DNA of 64,000 nt, taken from positions 1 through 64,000 of the forward strand of contig JAXOFM010000003.1 of NCBI GenBank assembly GCA_044841755.1, read 5' to 3'. The position numbers and the translations under genes are program-made. Under the pieces are notes generated by a model, which was not told where the DNA came from, did no database searches, and saw nothing but the letters and a program-made list of their open reading frames with translations. Source of the DNA: CAZAPO01 sp044841755. Lineage in GTDB: Bacteria > Bacteroidota > Bacteroidia > Flavobacteriales > Flavobacteriaceae. Shown piece by piece: positions 32,738 through 41,093 of this stretch; the first letter of the stretch is position 1; every line of letters begins with the position of its first letter.

Positions 32738-33665
32738 AGAGATAACACCAAAAGATTTTTTTGGAGCTCAAAATTCAAACATTGCACTTTTAAAAAAGTA
32801 CTTTCCAAAACTTAAGATTGTAGCCAGAGGAAATAAAATTAAAGCATATGGCGACGAAGAAATGTTAGAAGAATTTGATCGTCGTTTAACAATGCTTATT
32901 AATCATTTTGGTAAGTACAATAAGTTAGATGAGAACGTCATTGAACGTGTGTTAATGAGTAGAACCAGTGATGACTACTCTACTTCTGAGGCAAGTGGAG
33001 AAGTATTGGTGCATGGAGTAGGAGGACGTTTGATAAAGGCACAAACGGCAAATCAACGTAAGTTGGTTGACTTGATGAGAAAGAACGATATGGTTTTTGC
33101 TATTGGCCCTGCGGGAACTGGAAAAACCTATACAGGAGTTGCTTTAGCTGTTCAGGCTTTGAAGAATAAAGAAGTTAAGCGAATAATTTTAACACGTCCA
33201 GCGGTTGAAGCAGGAGAGAACTTAGGATTTTTACCAGGAGATCTTAAAGAAAAGCTTGATCCTTATATGCAGCCTTTATATGATGCGTTACGTGATATGA
33301 TTCCTCATGAAAAATTAGATGGATACATTGAAAAAGGTGTAATTCAAATAGCACCATTGGCTTTTATGCGTGGTAGAACCTTAGATAATGCCTTTGTAAT
33401 ACTCGACGAAGGGCAAAATACTACTCATGCGCAGATGAAAATGTTCTTAACCAGAATGGGTAAGAATGCAAAATTCTTATTAACTGGTGATCCAGGTCAG
33501 ATAGATCTTCCGCGTCGTACCATATCTGGACTAAAAGAAGCATTGTTAATCTTGAAGAATGTAGATGGAGTAGGGATTATTTATTTGGATGATAAAGATG
33601 TAATTCGTCACAAACTGGTTAAGAAGATAATTGCAGCTTATAAAGACATTGAGAATAGAAACTAA
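32712..33665 (+). CDS. PhoH-family P-loop ATPase
   Basis: A 317-residue protein of normal PhoH-like length. Walker A is 'GPAGTGKT' (residues 132-139) and Walker B is 'VILDEGQN', with 'LLTGDPGQIDLP' after it. The N-terminal KH-like region begins 'MNEIIIELEEITPKDFFGAQN', which is the usual family N-terminus, so the TTG at 32712 is the true start and no ATG is available there. PhoH proteins are ATPases associated with RNA metabolism, but the exact role is not settled. The stop TAA shares its last A with the ATG of purC, which means tight translational coupling. Confidence 0.92.
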   Translation: MNEIIIELEEITPKDFFGAQNSNIALLKKYFPKLKIVARGNKIKAYGDEEMLEEFDRRLTMLINHFGKYNKLDENVIERVLMSRTSDDYSTSEASGEVLVHGVGGRLIKAQTANQRKLVDLMRKNDMVFAIGPAGTGKTYTGVALAVQALKNKEVKRIILTRPAVEAGENLGFLPGDLKEKLDPYMQPLYDALRDMIPHEKLDGYIEKGVIQIAPLAFMRGRTLDNAFVILDEGQNTTHAQMKMFLTRMGKNAKFLLTGDPGQIDLPRRTISGLKEALLILKNVDGVGIIYLDDKDVIRHKLVKKIIAAYKDIENRN

Positions 33666-34612
33666 TGAGTAATACAATTACAGATACTAACTTTAACTTT
33701 CCAAGGCAAAAAAGTGTATATAAAGGGAAAGTACGTGAGGTTTACAATATAAATGATGAGCAATTGGTGATGATTGCTACAGATCGTCTATCGGCTTTTG
33801 ATGTAGTAATGCCAAAAGGAATCCCTTATAAAGGGCAAATACTGAATCAAATTGCAACAAAAATGATGAAAGCCACTGAGGATCTGGTTCCTAATTGGTT
33901 GGTAGCTACTCCAGATCCAAATGTAGCTGTTGGTGATCTATGTGAACCTTTTAAGGTGGAGATGGTTATAAGAGGTTATATGTCCGGTCATGCTGCAAGA
34001 GAATATAAAGCAGGAAAGCGTTTACTTTGCGGTGTGCCAATGCCACAAGGAATGAAAGAGAACGATAAGTTCCCTGAGCCAATCATTACGCCTGCAACCA
34101 AAGCAGAAAAAGGAGATCATGATGAGGACATTTCTCGCGAAGATATTTTAGCAAGAGGAATTGTAAGTGAAGCTGATTATGTAATTTTAGAAGATTATAC
34201 CAGAAAACTTTTCCAAAGAGGAACTGAAATTGCTGCCGAGAGAGGATTGATTCTTGTCGATACGAAATACGAATTTGGTAAAACCAAAGATGGAAGAATT
34301 GTTTTAATTGACGAGATCCACACTCCAGATTCATCACGTTATTTCTATGCTGATGGTTATCAAGAGCGTCAGGATAGAGGAGAAGCTCAAAAACAGCTTT
34401 CTAAAGAGTTTGTACGTCAATGGCTGATTAGTAATGGTTTTCAAGGTTTAGAAGGACAGGAAGTGCCTTTTATGAGTGATGCATATATAGAAACTGTTAG
34501 CGAGCGCTATATTGAGTTATACGAAAATATTACTGGCGATACTTTTGAAAAGGCTGATGTATCAAATATTCAAGAGCGCATTGAAAGTAATGTTCTAGAG
34601 TATTTAAGATAA
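33665..34612 (+). CDS. purC: SAICAR synthase (phosphoribosylaminoimidazole-succinocarboxamide synthase)
   Basis: A 315-residue protein of the long bacteroidal/yeast-like PurC type. Motifs: 'YKGKVREVYNI' at the start, 'ATDRLSAFDVVMPKGIPYKGQILNQIA', 'RGYMSGHAAREYKAGKRL', and 'IVLIDEIHTPDSSRYFYADGY' for substrate and metal binding. It ligates aspartate to CAIR in purine synthesis. The start overlaps the phoH stop by one base. The last 60 codons have a diverged, frameshifted partner 2.4 kb downstream at 36958-37136, with 46 identical bases at the left edge, so the present 3' end may have been replaced during an insertion event. Confidence 0.97.
   Translation: MSNTITDTNFNFPRQKSVYKGKVREVYNINDEQLVMIATDRLSAFDVVMPKGIPYKGQILNQIATKMMKATEDLVPNWLVATPDPNVAVGDLCEPFKVEMVIRGYMSGHAAREYKAGKRLLCGVPMPQGMKENDKFPEPIITPATKAEKGDHDEDISREDILARGIVSEADYVILEDYTRKLFQRGTEIAAERGLILVDTKYEFGKTKDGRIVLIDEIHTPDSSRYFYADGYQERQDRGEAQKQLSKEFVRQWLISNGFQGLEGQEVPFMSDAYIETVSERYIELYENITGDTFEKADVSNIQERIESNVLEYLR
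34434..34479 (+). repeat. 46-bp direct repeat, copy 1 (inside purC); copy 2 at 36958-37003
   Basis: 46 bases within the purC 3' region (starting TGGTTTTCAAGG) recur without a single change at 36958-37003 in the same orientation. Upstream of the block similarity stops at once; downstream it continues as diverged but clearly homologous purC sequence. This is what a duplicated attachment core at a gene 3' end looks like. Confidence 0.9.
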
Positions 34613-34630
34613 ATATGTATGTATATAATA

Positions 34631-34660
34631 AAAAGCCCTTGATAATTCAAGGGCTTTTTT
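34631..34660. terminator. Bidirectional terminator between purC and the esterase gene
   Basis: Hairpin AAAAGCCCTTGA / TCAAGGGCTTTT with a TAAT loop and A/T runs on both sides, 18 bases after the purC stop and just before the stop of the convergent esterase gene. Confidence 0.9.
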
Positions 34661-34665
34661 ATTTA

Positions 34666-35862
34666 CTACTCAATTTTTATCAATCTATCAATGTGTCCTT
34701 GAAATTCGGCTTCTTTGCCAAATTTGTATTTTTTTGAAACGTCTATTGCAGCTTTGTAAGCTTCAATAGCCTCTGTTATCTGATTATTCTTTTCATAAGT
34801 ACTGGCCAGCAAATTTCTTAGCCAAATATCATAATCATAGGCTTCAATACTACGTTGTATTACCGTTATAGCATCCTTAAACTGTTCTTTGTTTATAAGT
34901 CGAAAGACGAGATTAACATAAGCTTCCGCTGATTGTTTTGCCTGTGAACCATATTTTGTCATAATATGTTGTTCGTGTTTTAAAAAGATATCCTCATTAA
35001 AATCGTTTACCAAAGCGGAAGGTAGAGCCATATCAGAGAATATGAATTTTAGCCCGTAGTAATTTGATAATAGAGGAGAAGACATATGTCCTTCACCTTC
35101 CAGTTCTCTGTGTTCAAATCTTAGATTTTTTGGTTGATTGACCTTAATGGCCTCAATAAAGCTAGTCAATTCTTTTCTCATTCCCCATTCTTTAGAAGAT
35201 TCCATTGTTCCAATTCCAAAGAAAATAGCAGATTTTAGATTGGGTTGTTCCTTAAAAAAAGCTTTTGCCCTTTCAGTACTTTCTTCATTATTCCACCATA
35301 AGGAGGGACTCATAATAATATGTGCATCAAATAGTTCAGGTTTTTCCATTAGTGTATAAGCAGCAAATAATCCACCCATAGAATGTCCTTCTAGAATACG
35401 AAATGGATGTGTTCTATAGCTAGATTCGATATAAGGAATCAACTCACTTTCAATAAATTTTAAATAGCTTGGTCCATTTCCGCTATTTGGGCTATTCTCA
35501 TTTTTGGTTGGCGTAAAGTCTCTCCCTCTATCTATACTTTCAATACCAACAACAATAACCGGAGGCATACTCCCGGTTCTTGTAAGTACTTCAATCGTAC
35601 CCATGGCATGCTGAATGTTTTGCTGACCGTCGGTTAAATATAATACTGGATAGTTAGCATTGTTCTTGTTGTAATCTTTAGGAAGTGAAATGATTATAGG
35701 ACGCTCTTCATTTAACACTTTGGAAGTTATAGTGTCTCTTTTCCCTATGACTAGTGTTGTACTAAAAGGCGATGTGCTGGCCGTTGTTAATTCTTTGGGT
35801 TTGGGTTGACAACTTGTAATACAAAGTATAACTACTACAAGCTTTAACAGTAAATGTCTCAT
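34666..35862 (-). CDS. Esterase-family lipoprotein (alpha/beta hydrolase, IroE/Fes-like) with TPR tail
   Basis: A 398-residue protein. The leader ends in a lipobox (VILCITSC, Cys18). The alpha/beta hydrolase domain has 'YPVLYLTDGQQNIQHAMGTIEVL', the nucleophile elbow 'LEGHSMGGLFAAYTLM' (GxSxG), and 'FEHRELEGEGHMSSPLLSNYYGLKFIF' with the catalytic His. About 90 C-terminal residues look like TPR helices ('YDIWLRNLLASTYEKNNQITEAIEAYKAAI'). Relatives cut ester bonds in siderophores or acylated sugars; the substrate here is unknown. It is the first gene inside the segment between the two purC 3' ends. Confidence 0.85.
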   Translation of the reverse strand: MRHLLLKLVVVILCITSCQPKPKELTTASTSPFSTTLVIGKRDTITSKVLNEERPIIISLPKDYNKNNANYPVLYLTDGQQNIQHAMGTIEVLTRTGSMPPVIVVGIESIDRGRDFTPTKNENSPNSGNGPSYLKFIESELIPYIESSYRTHPFRILEGHSMGGLFAAYTLMEKPELFDAHIIMSPSLWWNNEESTERAKAFFKEQPNLKSAIFFGIGTMESSKEWGMRKELTSFIEAIKVNQPKNLRFEHRELEGEGHMSSPLLSNYYGLKFIFSDMALPSALVNDFNEDIFLKHEQHIMTKYGSQAKQSAEAYVNLVFRLINKEQFKDAITVIQRSIEAYDYDIWLRNLLASTYEKNNQITEAIEAYKAAIDVSKKYKFGKEAEFQGHIDRLIKIE

Positions 35863-35924
35863 TGTTATTTTTTAATTGATTTTAAGTAGAGACTATACTT
35901 AAAATCAAATGTGGCAAAAAGACT

Positions 35925-35956
35925 AAAAAGGTTCTTGAATGTTCAAGAACCTTTTT
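35925..35956 (-). terminator. Terminator for the CMD-family operon
   Basis: A perfect 15-bp stem AAAAAGGTTCTTGAA / TTCAAGAACCTTTTT with a two-base centre, eight bases after the stop of the minus-strand gene ending at 35965. Its T runs work in both directions, but only the minus strand has a gene ending here. Confidence 0.85.
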
Positions 35957-35964
35957 ATAATAAT

Positions 35965-36165
35965 TTAAGAAGATGACTTGTCATAAAGCCGCTTTGTTGC
36001 TGTATCATAATTAATTAGTACCTTTTTTAAATTGGTAATAGCCTCAGAAGTTAGCTTGCCATTGGCTCCTTCAACAACCCATCTGGCAGACGAAATTAAG
36101 GTGGCTAATTCATGTCCAGACAATGTGATCTGGAATATGTTTCTATGCCCTTTATCAATTCGCAT
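35965..36165 (-). CDS. Small hypothetical protein
   Basis: A 66-residue helical protein ('ELATLISSARWVVEGANGKLTSEAITNLKKVLINYDTATKRLY'). It starts 11 bases inside the end of the CMD-family gene and is followed by a terminator, so it is the second gene of a two-gene operon. The overlap and terminator support its reality. I do not recognise the family. Confidence 0.55.
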   Translation of the reverse strand: MRIDKGHRNIFQITLSGHELATLISSARWVVEGANGKLTSEAITNLKKVLINYDTATKRLYDKSSS

Positions 36166-36565
36166 GTGCTAATTGTTTGTTTTTAAGGTGCGTACCCATT
36201 TTTTCGAATTCACTTGCAAATTCTTCATAATTTGTTTGCATACCATTAAGGTAAACACTCCAACCTATGCTCATTTTTGCAAAATGTACTGCTTCTTGTA
36301 TTTCCTCATCAGTAGCTCCAAATAGTTTTGCAGCTTCGGTGTGGAATAATAAGCAATATCTGCACTTTGTTTCAGAGTGAAGCGCAACTCCCATTAACTC
36401 TTTGTATTTATTAGGGATGAGCGTTGGTCCTAATTCCAGAGTGCTAAACAATTGCCATTCTGAGTCCAGATACTTTTCTGGGATACTTTTAAAGAAACCA
36501 GGAACCAATCCTAAGGTATCTTTAATTTCTTTTTCAACTTCTTGACGATTTCTTGTAGTAATCAT
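36155..36565 (-). CDS. Carboxymuconolactone decarboxylase/AhpD-fold protein
   Basis: A 136-residue protein with the AhpD-like signature C68-R-Y-C71-L-L-F-H75 ('KCRYCLLFHTEAAKLFGATDEEIQEAV'), the CxxC...H proton relay and thiol pair found in CMD-family peroxidase-like proteins. The length is normal for single-domain members. It probably acts as a thiol-dependent peroxidase or disulfide partner; the substrate is unknown. Its 3' end overlaps the next small gene. It lies inside the segment bounded by the two purC 3' ends. Confidence 0.8.
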   Translation of the reverse strand: MITTRNRQEVEKEIKDTLGLVPGFFKSIPEKYLDSEWQLFSTLELGPTLIPNKYKELMGVALHSETKCRYCLLFHTEAAKLFGATDEEIQEAVHFAKMSIGWSVYLNGMQTNYEEFASEFEKMGTHLKNKQLAHAN

Positions 36566-36957
36566 AGTTAAAATGTATTAAATAATCCTGCTTATTGTTA
36601 GCTACTACAGTAAGAGAGGATCTTTACCTTACCGAAGTATTAAAATACCAGTTCTGAAGAGTTCTCGTCACTTTTAGTTTTTAAAGTGTAAAAGATCTGG
36701 AGGCATTGTAAGATTAAGATAATTAATACCATAAAAGAAGTAAAAGTGTATGGTTTAGTGAGGTACTATAAATTATAGTATATATGGCTCAAAACCAAGA
36801 AGTTGGGTTTGTAGTTATTAACAGCTCAAACCCTCTATTATACTTGAATTTTACGGTTTATTTAAGGGTTTAGTTACAAGCTTTTATAGAATAAAACGCA
36901 CAAAGTTTTTAGTACTATGTACTTCAAACACGGCAGAATTTAAAAGTGGTTAAATAT
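36566..36957. other. Non-coding stretch before the purC remnant
   Basis: 392 AT-rich bases without a supported gene. The longest start-to-stop frame I noticed is about 29 codons. It contains the promoter region for the CMD-family operon on the minus strand. It is unusually long for this gene-dense window and ends at the sharp left boundary of the 46-bp repeat, so it may be decayed insert DNA. Confidence 0.5.
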
Positions 36958-37136
36958 TGGTTTTCAAGGTTTAGAAGGACAGGAAGTGCCTTTTATGAGT
37001 GATAAATATATAGAAAGCGTAAGCGAGCTGCTATATCGAATTATACGAAAACATTACAGGAGAAACCTTTGTAAAGGTTGACGTTTCGAGTATTCAGGAT
37101 CGTATTGAGAGCAATGTGCTCAAGTATTTAAATTAA
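36958..37136 (+). pseudogene. purC': Displaced 3' end of purC (about 59 codons, frameshifted)
   Basis: This stretch is homologous to purC 34434-34612 through to the stop codon. The first 46 bases are identical. The rest differs at many sites, mostly silent, and one extra T at 37029 shifts the frame. With that base removed, the translation reads GFQGLEGQEVPFMSDKYIES... and ends ...RIESNVLKYLN before TAA at 37134-37136, a normal PurC C-terminus. There is no start codon or upstream part, so it cannot make an enzyme. The mostly silent divergence means this tail evolved as part of a working purC before it was cut off. It ends directly against the stop of the convergent molybdenum-enzyme gene. Confidence 0.93.
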
Positions 37137-39386
37137 CTAGCCAATCACAGGTTTATCACCTAAAAATGGTTGGTGATAGTACCGTTGACCAGTAGCCTTA
37201 TACATGGCGTTGGCAACTGCTCCAAAGATAGGAGGGAATGGAGGTTCTCCCATACCAGTTGGATCAATACCGTTATCAACAAAATGCACATCAATGGCCT
37301 TAGGTGCTTCACCCATACGTATCATTCTATAGGTGTCGAAGTTATTCTTCTGTGGCATCCCATCATTAAAGGTCATTTCTCCATAAAAAGCGTTACCAAT
37401 ACCGTCAGTAATTGCGCCTTCTGCCATATTTTTTGCAGCGTCTGGATTAACAACTACTCCGCAATCTATAGCACAACAAACATTGGTGACTATTGGTCTG
37501 CCTTCTTCAACTTTCATTTCTAAAACATGAGCAGCATAGGTGTTATGGCAAAAATATGCCGATACACCTCGACTAGTGTCGCTATTTTCGGTCCATGAAG
37601 ACTTATCTCTCACTAGTTCTAAAACTCCAGCATAGCGATCGGCATCATATTCATTGCGTTCTCCTACAGGATTTTCTTTTGCTCGCTTCAATAGATCTAA
37701 CCTAAATTGAATAGCGTCTTGACCAGTTATTTCTGCAACTTCGTCAAGGAACGATTGTTCTGCTCCTGCCATAAAATTTGAACGTGGTGCTCTAAAGGCA
37801 CCTATTGAGATATTGGAGTCGATAGCCCATTCTTCTGCTAAATAATTGTCTAAGGCTCCGGCTGGGAAACGATTAGCAAATAGTGGACTTTCTGGAATAC
37901 CTCCCGCTTTTATATGAATTGCTGTTAAGTTGTTGTTTTCATCAAAAGCAGCTTTGTAAGTAGCCTGATAGGTAGGACGATAAATACCTTGGGTCATATC
38001 ATCCTCACGTGTATATACTAATTTCACAGGAGCATTTACTTTCTGTGAGATTAAAGAAGCCTCAACAATATAATGTCCGTAAGCTTTTCGGCCAAAACCA
38101 CCACCCATTCGCATAATATCCATTTCAATATTCTCGGCTTCAATTCCTAAACTTGCCGATAATGTTGGAACGATAAAAGCAGGTATTTGAATTGGAGCGG
38201 CTATTCTAACCTTATCACCTTGTACATGCGCAAAAGCATTTAATGGTTCCATACAGTTATGCGCCAAATAAGGAGCAGAGTAGGTGCGCTCTAGTACTTT
38301 TGCTGCATTTTTAAATGCCTCTTCCGGATTACCATCTCTTCGAACTACATTACCTGGTCTTCCAGCAAACTCCATAATTTGAGCTTTATGACTATCTGTA
38401 GATTCCAGTCCAGCAGGAATGTTTACCGTTTCTTGACCTCTAAATCCGCTAATCGTTTCTGTATAAGCCTCAATAGGCTTCCAATTAACATTCAACTTCT
38501 TTTTAGCCTGCAATACTTCCCAAGTCGATGCACCGACAATGGCTACAATTTCTGGAAAAGAATTGGTATCGAAACCGCCTTTTGCAAAACCGTCTTTATA
38601 ACTTTTTATGGTAACCACATCTTTAATTCCAGGCATTGCCTTAACATTTGTGGCGTCTACAGATTCTAAGGTCATGCCAAATGCTGGAGGATGTACAATC
38701 ATTGCAATTTGCATTCCCTCTTCATGGTAATCTAAACCAAACATTGGTTGTCCAGTTACTATGTTTTTACCATCTATATTCTTTCTGGAATTACCAATGA
38801 TCTTAAAATTTTGAGCATCTTTTAGAGCCACTTCTTCTGGAACTGGTATTGTAGCTGCTTTTGATGCCAGATCACCGTACCCTAATGATTGACCACTTCC
38901 TTTGTGATGGACCGTTCCATTTTCGGTGGTAATTTCTTCTATTGAAACTTGCCATTCTTCAGCAGCAGCTTGCTTCAACATATGTTTAGCAGATGCTCCT
39001 GCCATACGAAGTGGTTGCCAACGTCTTCTTATGCCTTGACTTCCACCAGTCATTTGAAAACCAAACTTAGAAGCATGGTAAGGTGCTTGCTCAACAATTA
39101 CGTCTTTCCAATCTATGTCTAATTCTTCAGCCACAAGCATTGGCATTGAAGTGCGAACGTTTTGTCCAAACTCCGGATTAGGAGTAAAGATGGTTACCAC
39201 ACCATTATCGCCTATCCTTAGATAAGAATTAATGTCAAACCATTCATTAGGCATAGCCAGTATTTCTTCTTCGGTATTATTTTGACAAGACATGAGCCAA
39301 TTAAAACCAAGCATCATACCTCCGCTAGTTAAAGCAACAGATTTTATGAATGAACGTCTTCCTATGATTGTTTTTATTGTTGACAT
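37137..39386 (-). CDS. Xanthine-dehydrogenase-family molybdopterin-binding subunit (IorB-like), Tat-exported
   Basis: A 749-residue protein. The N-terminus has a twin-arginine signal 'GRRSFIKSVALTSGG' followed by a possible lipobox (NWLMSC, near residue 34), so it may be a Tat-exported lipoprotein. The remainder matches the single-chain Mo subunit of IorAB-type aldehyde/N-heterocycle dehydrogenases: 'FGQNVRTSMPMLVAEELDIDW', 'MRMGGGFGRKAYGHY', 'GAFRAPRSNFMAGAEQSFLDEVA' and the catalytic Glu region 'TGMGEPPFPPIFGAVANA'. It oxidises an aldehyde or heterocycle in the periplasm. The [2Fe-2S] subunit is 31 bases upstream and a cytochrome c lipoprotein is further up, probably the electron acceptor. 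The substrate is unknown. Confidence 0.88.
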   Translation of the reverse strand: MSTIKTIIGRRSFIKSVALTSGGMMLGFNWLMSCQNNTEEEILAMPNEWFDINSYLRIGDNGVVTIFTPNPEFGQNVRTSMPMLVAEELDIDWKDVIVEQAPYHASKFGFQMTGGSQGIRRRWQPLRMAGASAKHMLKQAAAEEWQVSIEEITTENGTVHHKGSGQSLGYGDLASKAATIPVPEEVALKDAQNFKIIGNSRKNIDGKNIVTGQPMFGLDYHEEGMQIAMIVHPPAFGMTLESVDATNVKAMPGIKDVVTIKSYKDGFAKGGFDTNSFPEIVAIVGASTWEVLQAKKKLNVNWKPIEAYTETISGFRGQETVNIPAGLESTDSHKAQIMEFAGRPGNVVRRDGNPEEAFKNAAKVLERTYSAPYLAHNCMEPLNAFAHVQGDKVRIAAPIQIPAFIVPTLSASLGIEAENIEMDIMRMGGGFGRKAYGHYIVEASLISQKVNAPVKLVYTREDDMTQGIYRPTYQATYKAAFDENNNLTAIHIKAGGIPESPLFANRFPAGALDNYLAEEWAIDSNISIGAFRAPRSNFMAGAEQSFLDEVAEITGQDAIQFRLDLLKRAKENPVGERNEYDADRYAGVLELVRDKSSWTENSDTSRGVSAYFCHNTYAAHVLEMKVEEGRPIVTNVCCAIDCGVVVNPDAAKNMAEGAITDGIGNAFYGEMTFNDGMPQKNNFDTYRMIRMGEAPKAIDVHFVDNGIDPTGMGEPPFPPIFGAVANAMYKATGQRYYHQPFLGDKPVIG

Positions 39387-39417
39387 TTTAATGCGTTTTT
39401 AAATTGAAGTAAAGCTA

Positions 39418-39873
39418 TTATTTAGATGCGGCTGTTTTAATGGCGGCTTTAATACGTGTATAGGTTCCGCATCTGCATATATTACCATGCATAGCAGCAT
39501 CGATCTCATCGTCATTAGGGTTAGGATTATCTTCCAAAAGAGCTACGGCACTCATTATTTGTCCAGATTGGCAATAACCACATTGTGGCACGTCATGCTC
39601 TAACCAGGCTTCCTGAACAGCATGCATTGCCTTTTTGTTGAGTCCCTCAATTGTTATTATGTCTCGGTTACCAACAGCCGAAATTGGTAGTGCACAAGAA
39701 CGCATTGCCATTCCTTCTATATGAATGGTGCATGCTCCGCATTGAGCGATTCCACACCCATATTTGGTTCCAACCAATTTTAAGTGATCACGTAATACCC
39801 AAAGAATTGGAGTTTGTGGATCGATATCGAGTTGATACTTCTCTCCGTTTACCTTTAAATTAAACTGTGCCAT
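39418..39873 (-). CDS. (2Fe-2S)-binding subunit of the IorAB-type dehydrogenase
   Basis: A 151-residue protein with both [2Fe-2S] clusters: plant-ferredoxin type C40-x4-C45-x2-C48...C60 and the xanthine-dehydrogenase type C98-x2-C101...C133-x-C135 ('NICRCGTYTRI'). It carries no leader of its own, so it is expected to travel folded with the Tat-tagged large subunit. It passes electrons from the Mo site to an acceptor, here plausibly the cytochrome c at 40471. Operon with the large subunit (31 bases). Confidence 0.92.
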   Translation of the reverse strand: MAQFNLKVNGEKYQLDIDPQTPILWVLRDHLKLVGTKYGCGIAQCGACTIHIEGMAMRSCALPISAVGNRDIITIEGLNKKAMHAVQEAWLEHDVPQCGYCQSGQIMSAVALLEDNPNPNDDEIDAAMHGNICRCGTYTRIKAAIKTAASK

Positions 39874-39989
39874 AGTTATTTAGTTAGTTGTAGCTGTAAA
39901 TAAATACTAATTTACCTAGTTCTAAAGGTAAGGTCTAAAATCAACAAAATCAATAAGGTAATTGTGAAAAATAGTTAAAAACTTGGTTA

Positions 39990-40358
39990 TTATTTTCGAT
40001 TCTTAGGTTTACTCGCTTTGGCTAAGGGGTTAAACGCCATACATAGATCAATATAATGGGCAAGATCATCTTCGGTATCAAAACCATCTGGAGTTACAAA
40101 AATATACCCTCGCATTGGTCGTCCTGTAAAGTCCATAGGTAAGCAATGTGGCTTTTCAATTTCTTTGTTATATGCTTCTTCACCAATGCGCGCCATTAAT
40201 AAGCTGTCTCCGTATTTTTTATCGATGTGTAACCCACAAAACATCTTGTTATCTACCTTAAACAATAAACCTCCCATCATTTTCATTTCGGCATAGGCAA
40301 TTCTCTTTTCTTGCAGTGTGCGTCGTATTCGGTCTGCTAAATATTCATCGTATGCCAT
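39990..40358 (-). CDS. TfoX/Sxy N-terminal-domain protein
   Basis: A 122-residue protein from the ATG at 40358. The longer frame from 40466 overlaps the region before it and lacks family similarity. The pattern 'LADRIRRTLQEKRIAYAEMKMMGGLLFKVDNKMFCGLHIDKKYGDSLLMARIG' is the TfoX N-terminal domain with the 'KxMFGGxxF'-like core modified to KMMGGLLF. Such stand-alone domains are widespread in Bacteroidota and are not proven competence regulators there. It ends with a basic tail ('KASKPKNRK'). It sits between the cytochrome c and IorA genes on the same strand. Confidence 0.8.
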   Translation of the reverse strand: MAYDEYLADRIRRTLQEKRIAYAEMKMMGGLLFKVDNKMFCGLHIDKKYGDSLLMARIGEEAYNKEIEKPHCLPMDFTGRPMRGYIFVTPDGFDTEDDLAHYIDLCMAFNPLAKASKPKNRK

Positions 40359-40470
40359 AATCTCTTTTAATGATTTCAATTTACGATAAAACAACGAACC
40401 ATTGATGTGTTTAAAAATGAACGGAACATATATTAATATGTTCCGTTCGAAATTCAAATGTGTCAACTGT

Positions 40471-41058
40471 TTATTTAACCATCGGAGGAATATGATTTGG
40501 TACTACGTTATCAATAGCTGGAATAGATTGCAAATAATTATATATAGCTTCCAGATCACCATCAGTTAAGCTTGCGTACGACATCCATGGCATTGGAGGT
40601 AACATTGGTCTACTACCTTCTAATCCTTTAAACTTACCTTCTCGCATTGCCTTTGAGAATTGTTCTAAACTCCAAGAACCCATTCCTGTAACATCTGGAG
40701 TCAAGTTTCCTGCAAATGATATTCCCCATGGTCCCATAGAAGCTGTTAAGTCTGGATGAGGGAATAATGCTCCTTTACTAACAATCGCTCCATCAAATTC
40801 TGGCAATGGTCTGTCTGATGGGTAGCCAGATAACATTCTGCTCATATCAGGTCTTGGTCCTTGATCAGTCATAATGTTTGGCGTGTGACACGTATTACAA
40901 TCCATTAAAGTAACTAGATACTTACCGCGTTCAACACTTGTGTCTCCTACTTTTATTTTAGTTTCATTTTTTGCAATAACCTCCTCTTTTTTTGAGTTAT
41001 TGCAGCTTACAATTAAGGATAAAGCTATCCCTAACAAGATCATAGATTTTGTTTTCAT
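40471..41058 (-). CDS. Cytochrome c-type lipoprotein
   Basis: A 195-residue protein with a lipobox (SLIVSC, Cys19) and one heme c site, C54-N-T-C57-H58. The probable axial Met lies in 'MLPPMPWMSYASLTDGDLEAIYNYLQSIP', the usual C-terminal part of a monoheme class I cytochrome c. It would be anchored at the membrane in the periplasm. Lying in the same direction and region as the IorAB genes, it is the probable electron carrier from them to the respiratory chain (inference from context). It follows the hybrid sensor gene by 35 bases. Confidence 0.88.
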   Translation of the reverse strand: MKTKSMILLGIALSLIVSCNNSKKEEVIAKNETKIKVGDTSVERGKYLVTLMDCNTCHTPNIMTDQGPRPDMSRMLSGYPSDRPLPEFDGAIVSKGALFPHPDLTASMGPWGISFAGNLTPDVTGMGSWSLEQFSKAMREGKFKGLEGSRPMLPPMPWMSYASLTDGDLEAIYNYLQSIPAIDNVVPNHIPPMVK

Positions 41059-41093
41059 ATTGAATGATATTTAAGTTGATAAATGTTTAAGTG

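Noticed and set aside
36958..37136. Second purC gene or new short gene
   Set aside because: No start codon, no upstream purC sequence and a one-base frameshift; it is only a 3' remnant.
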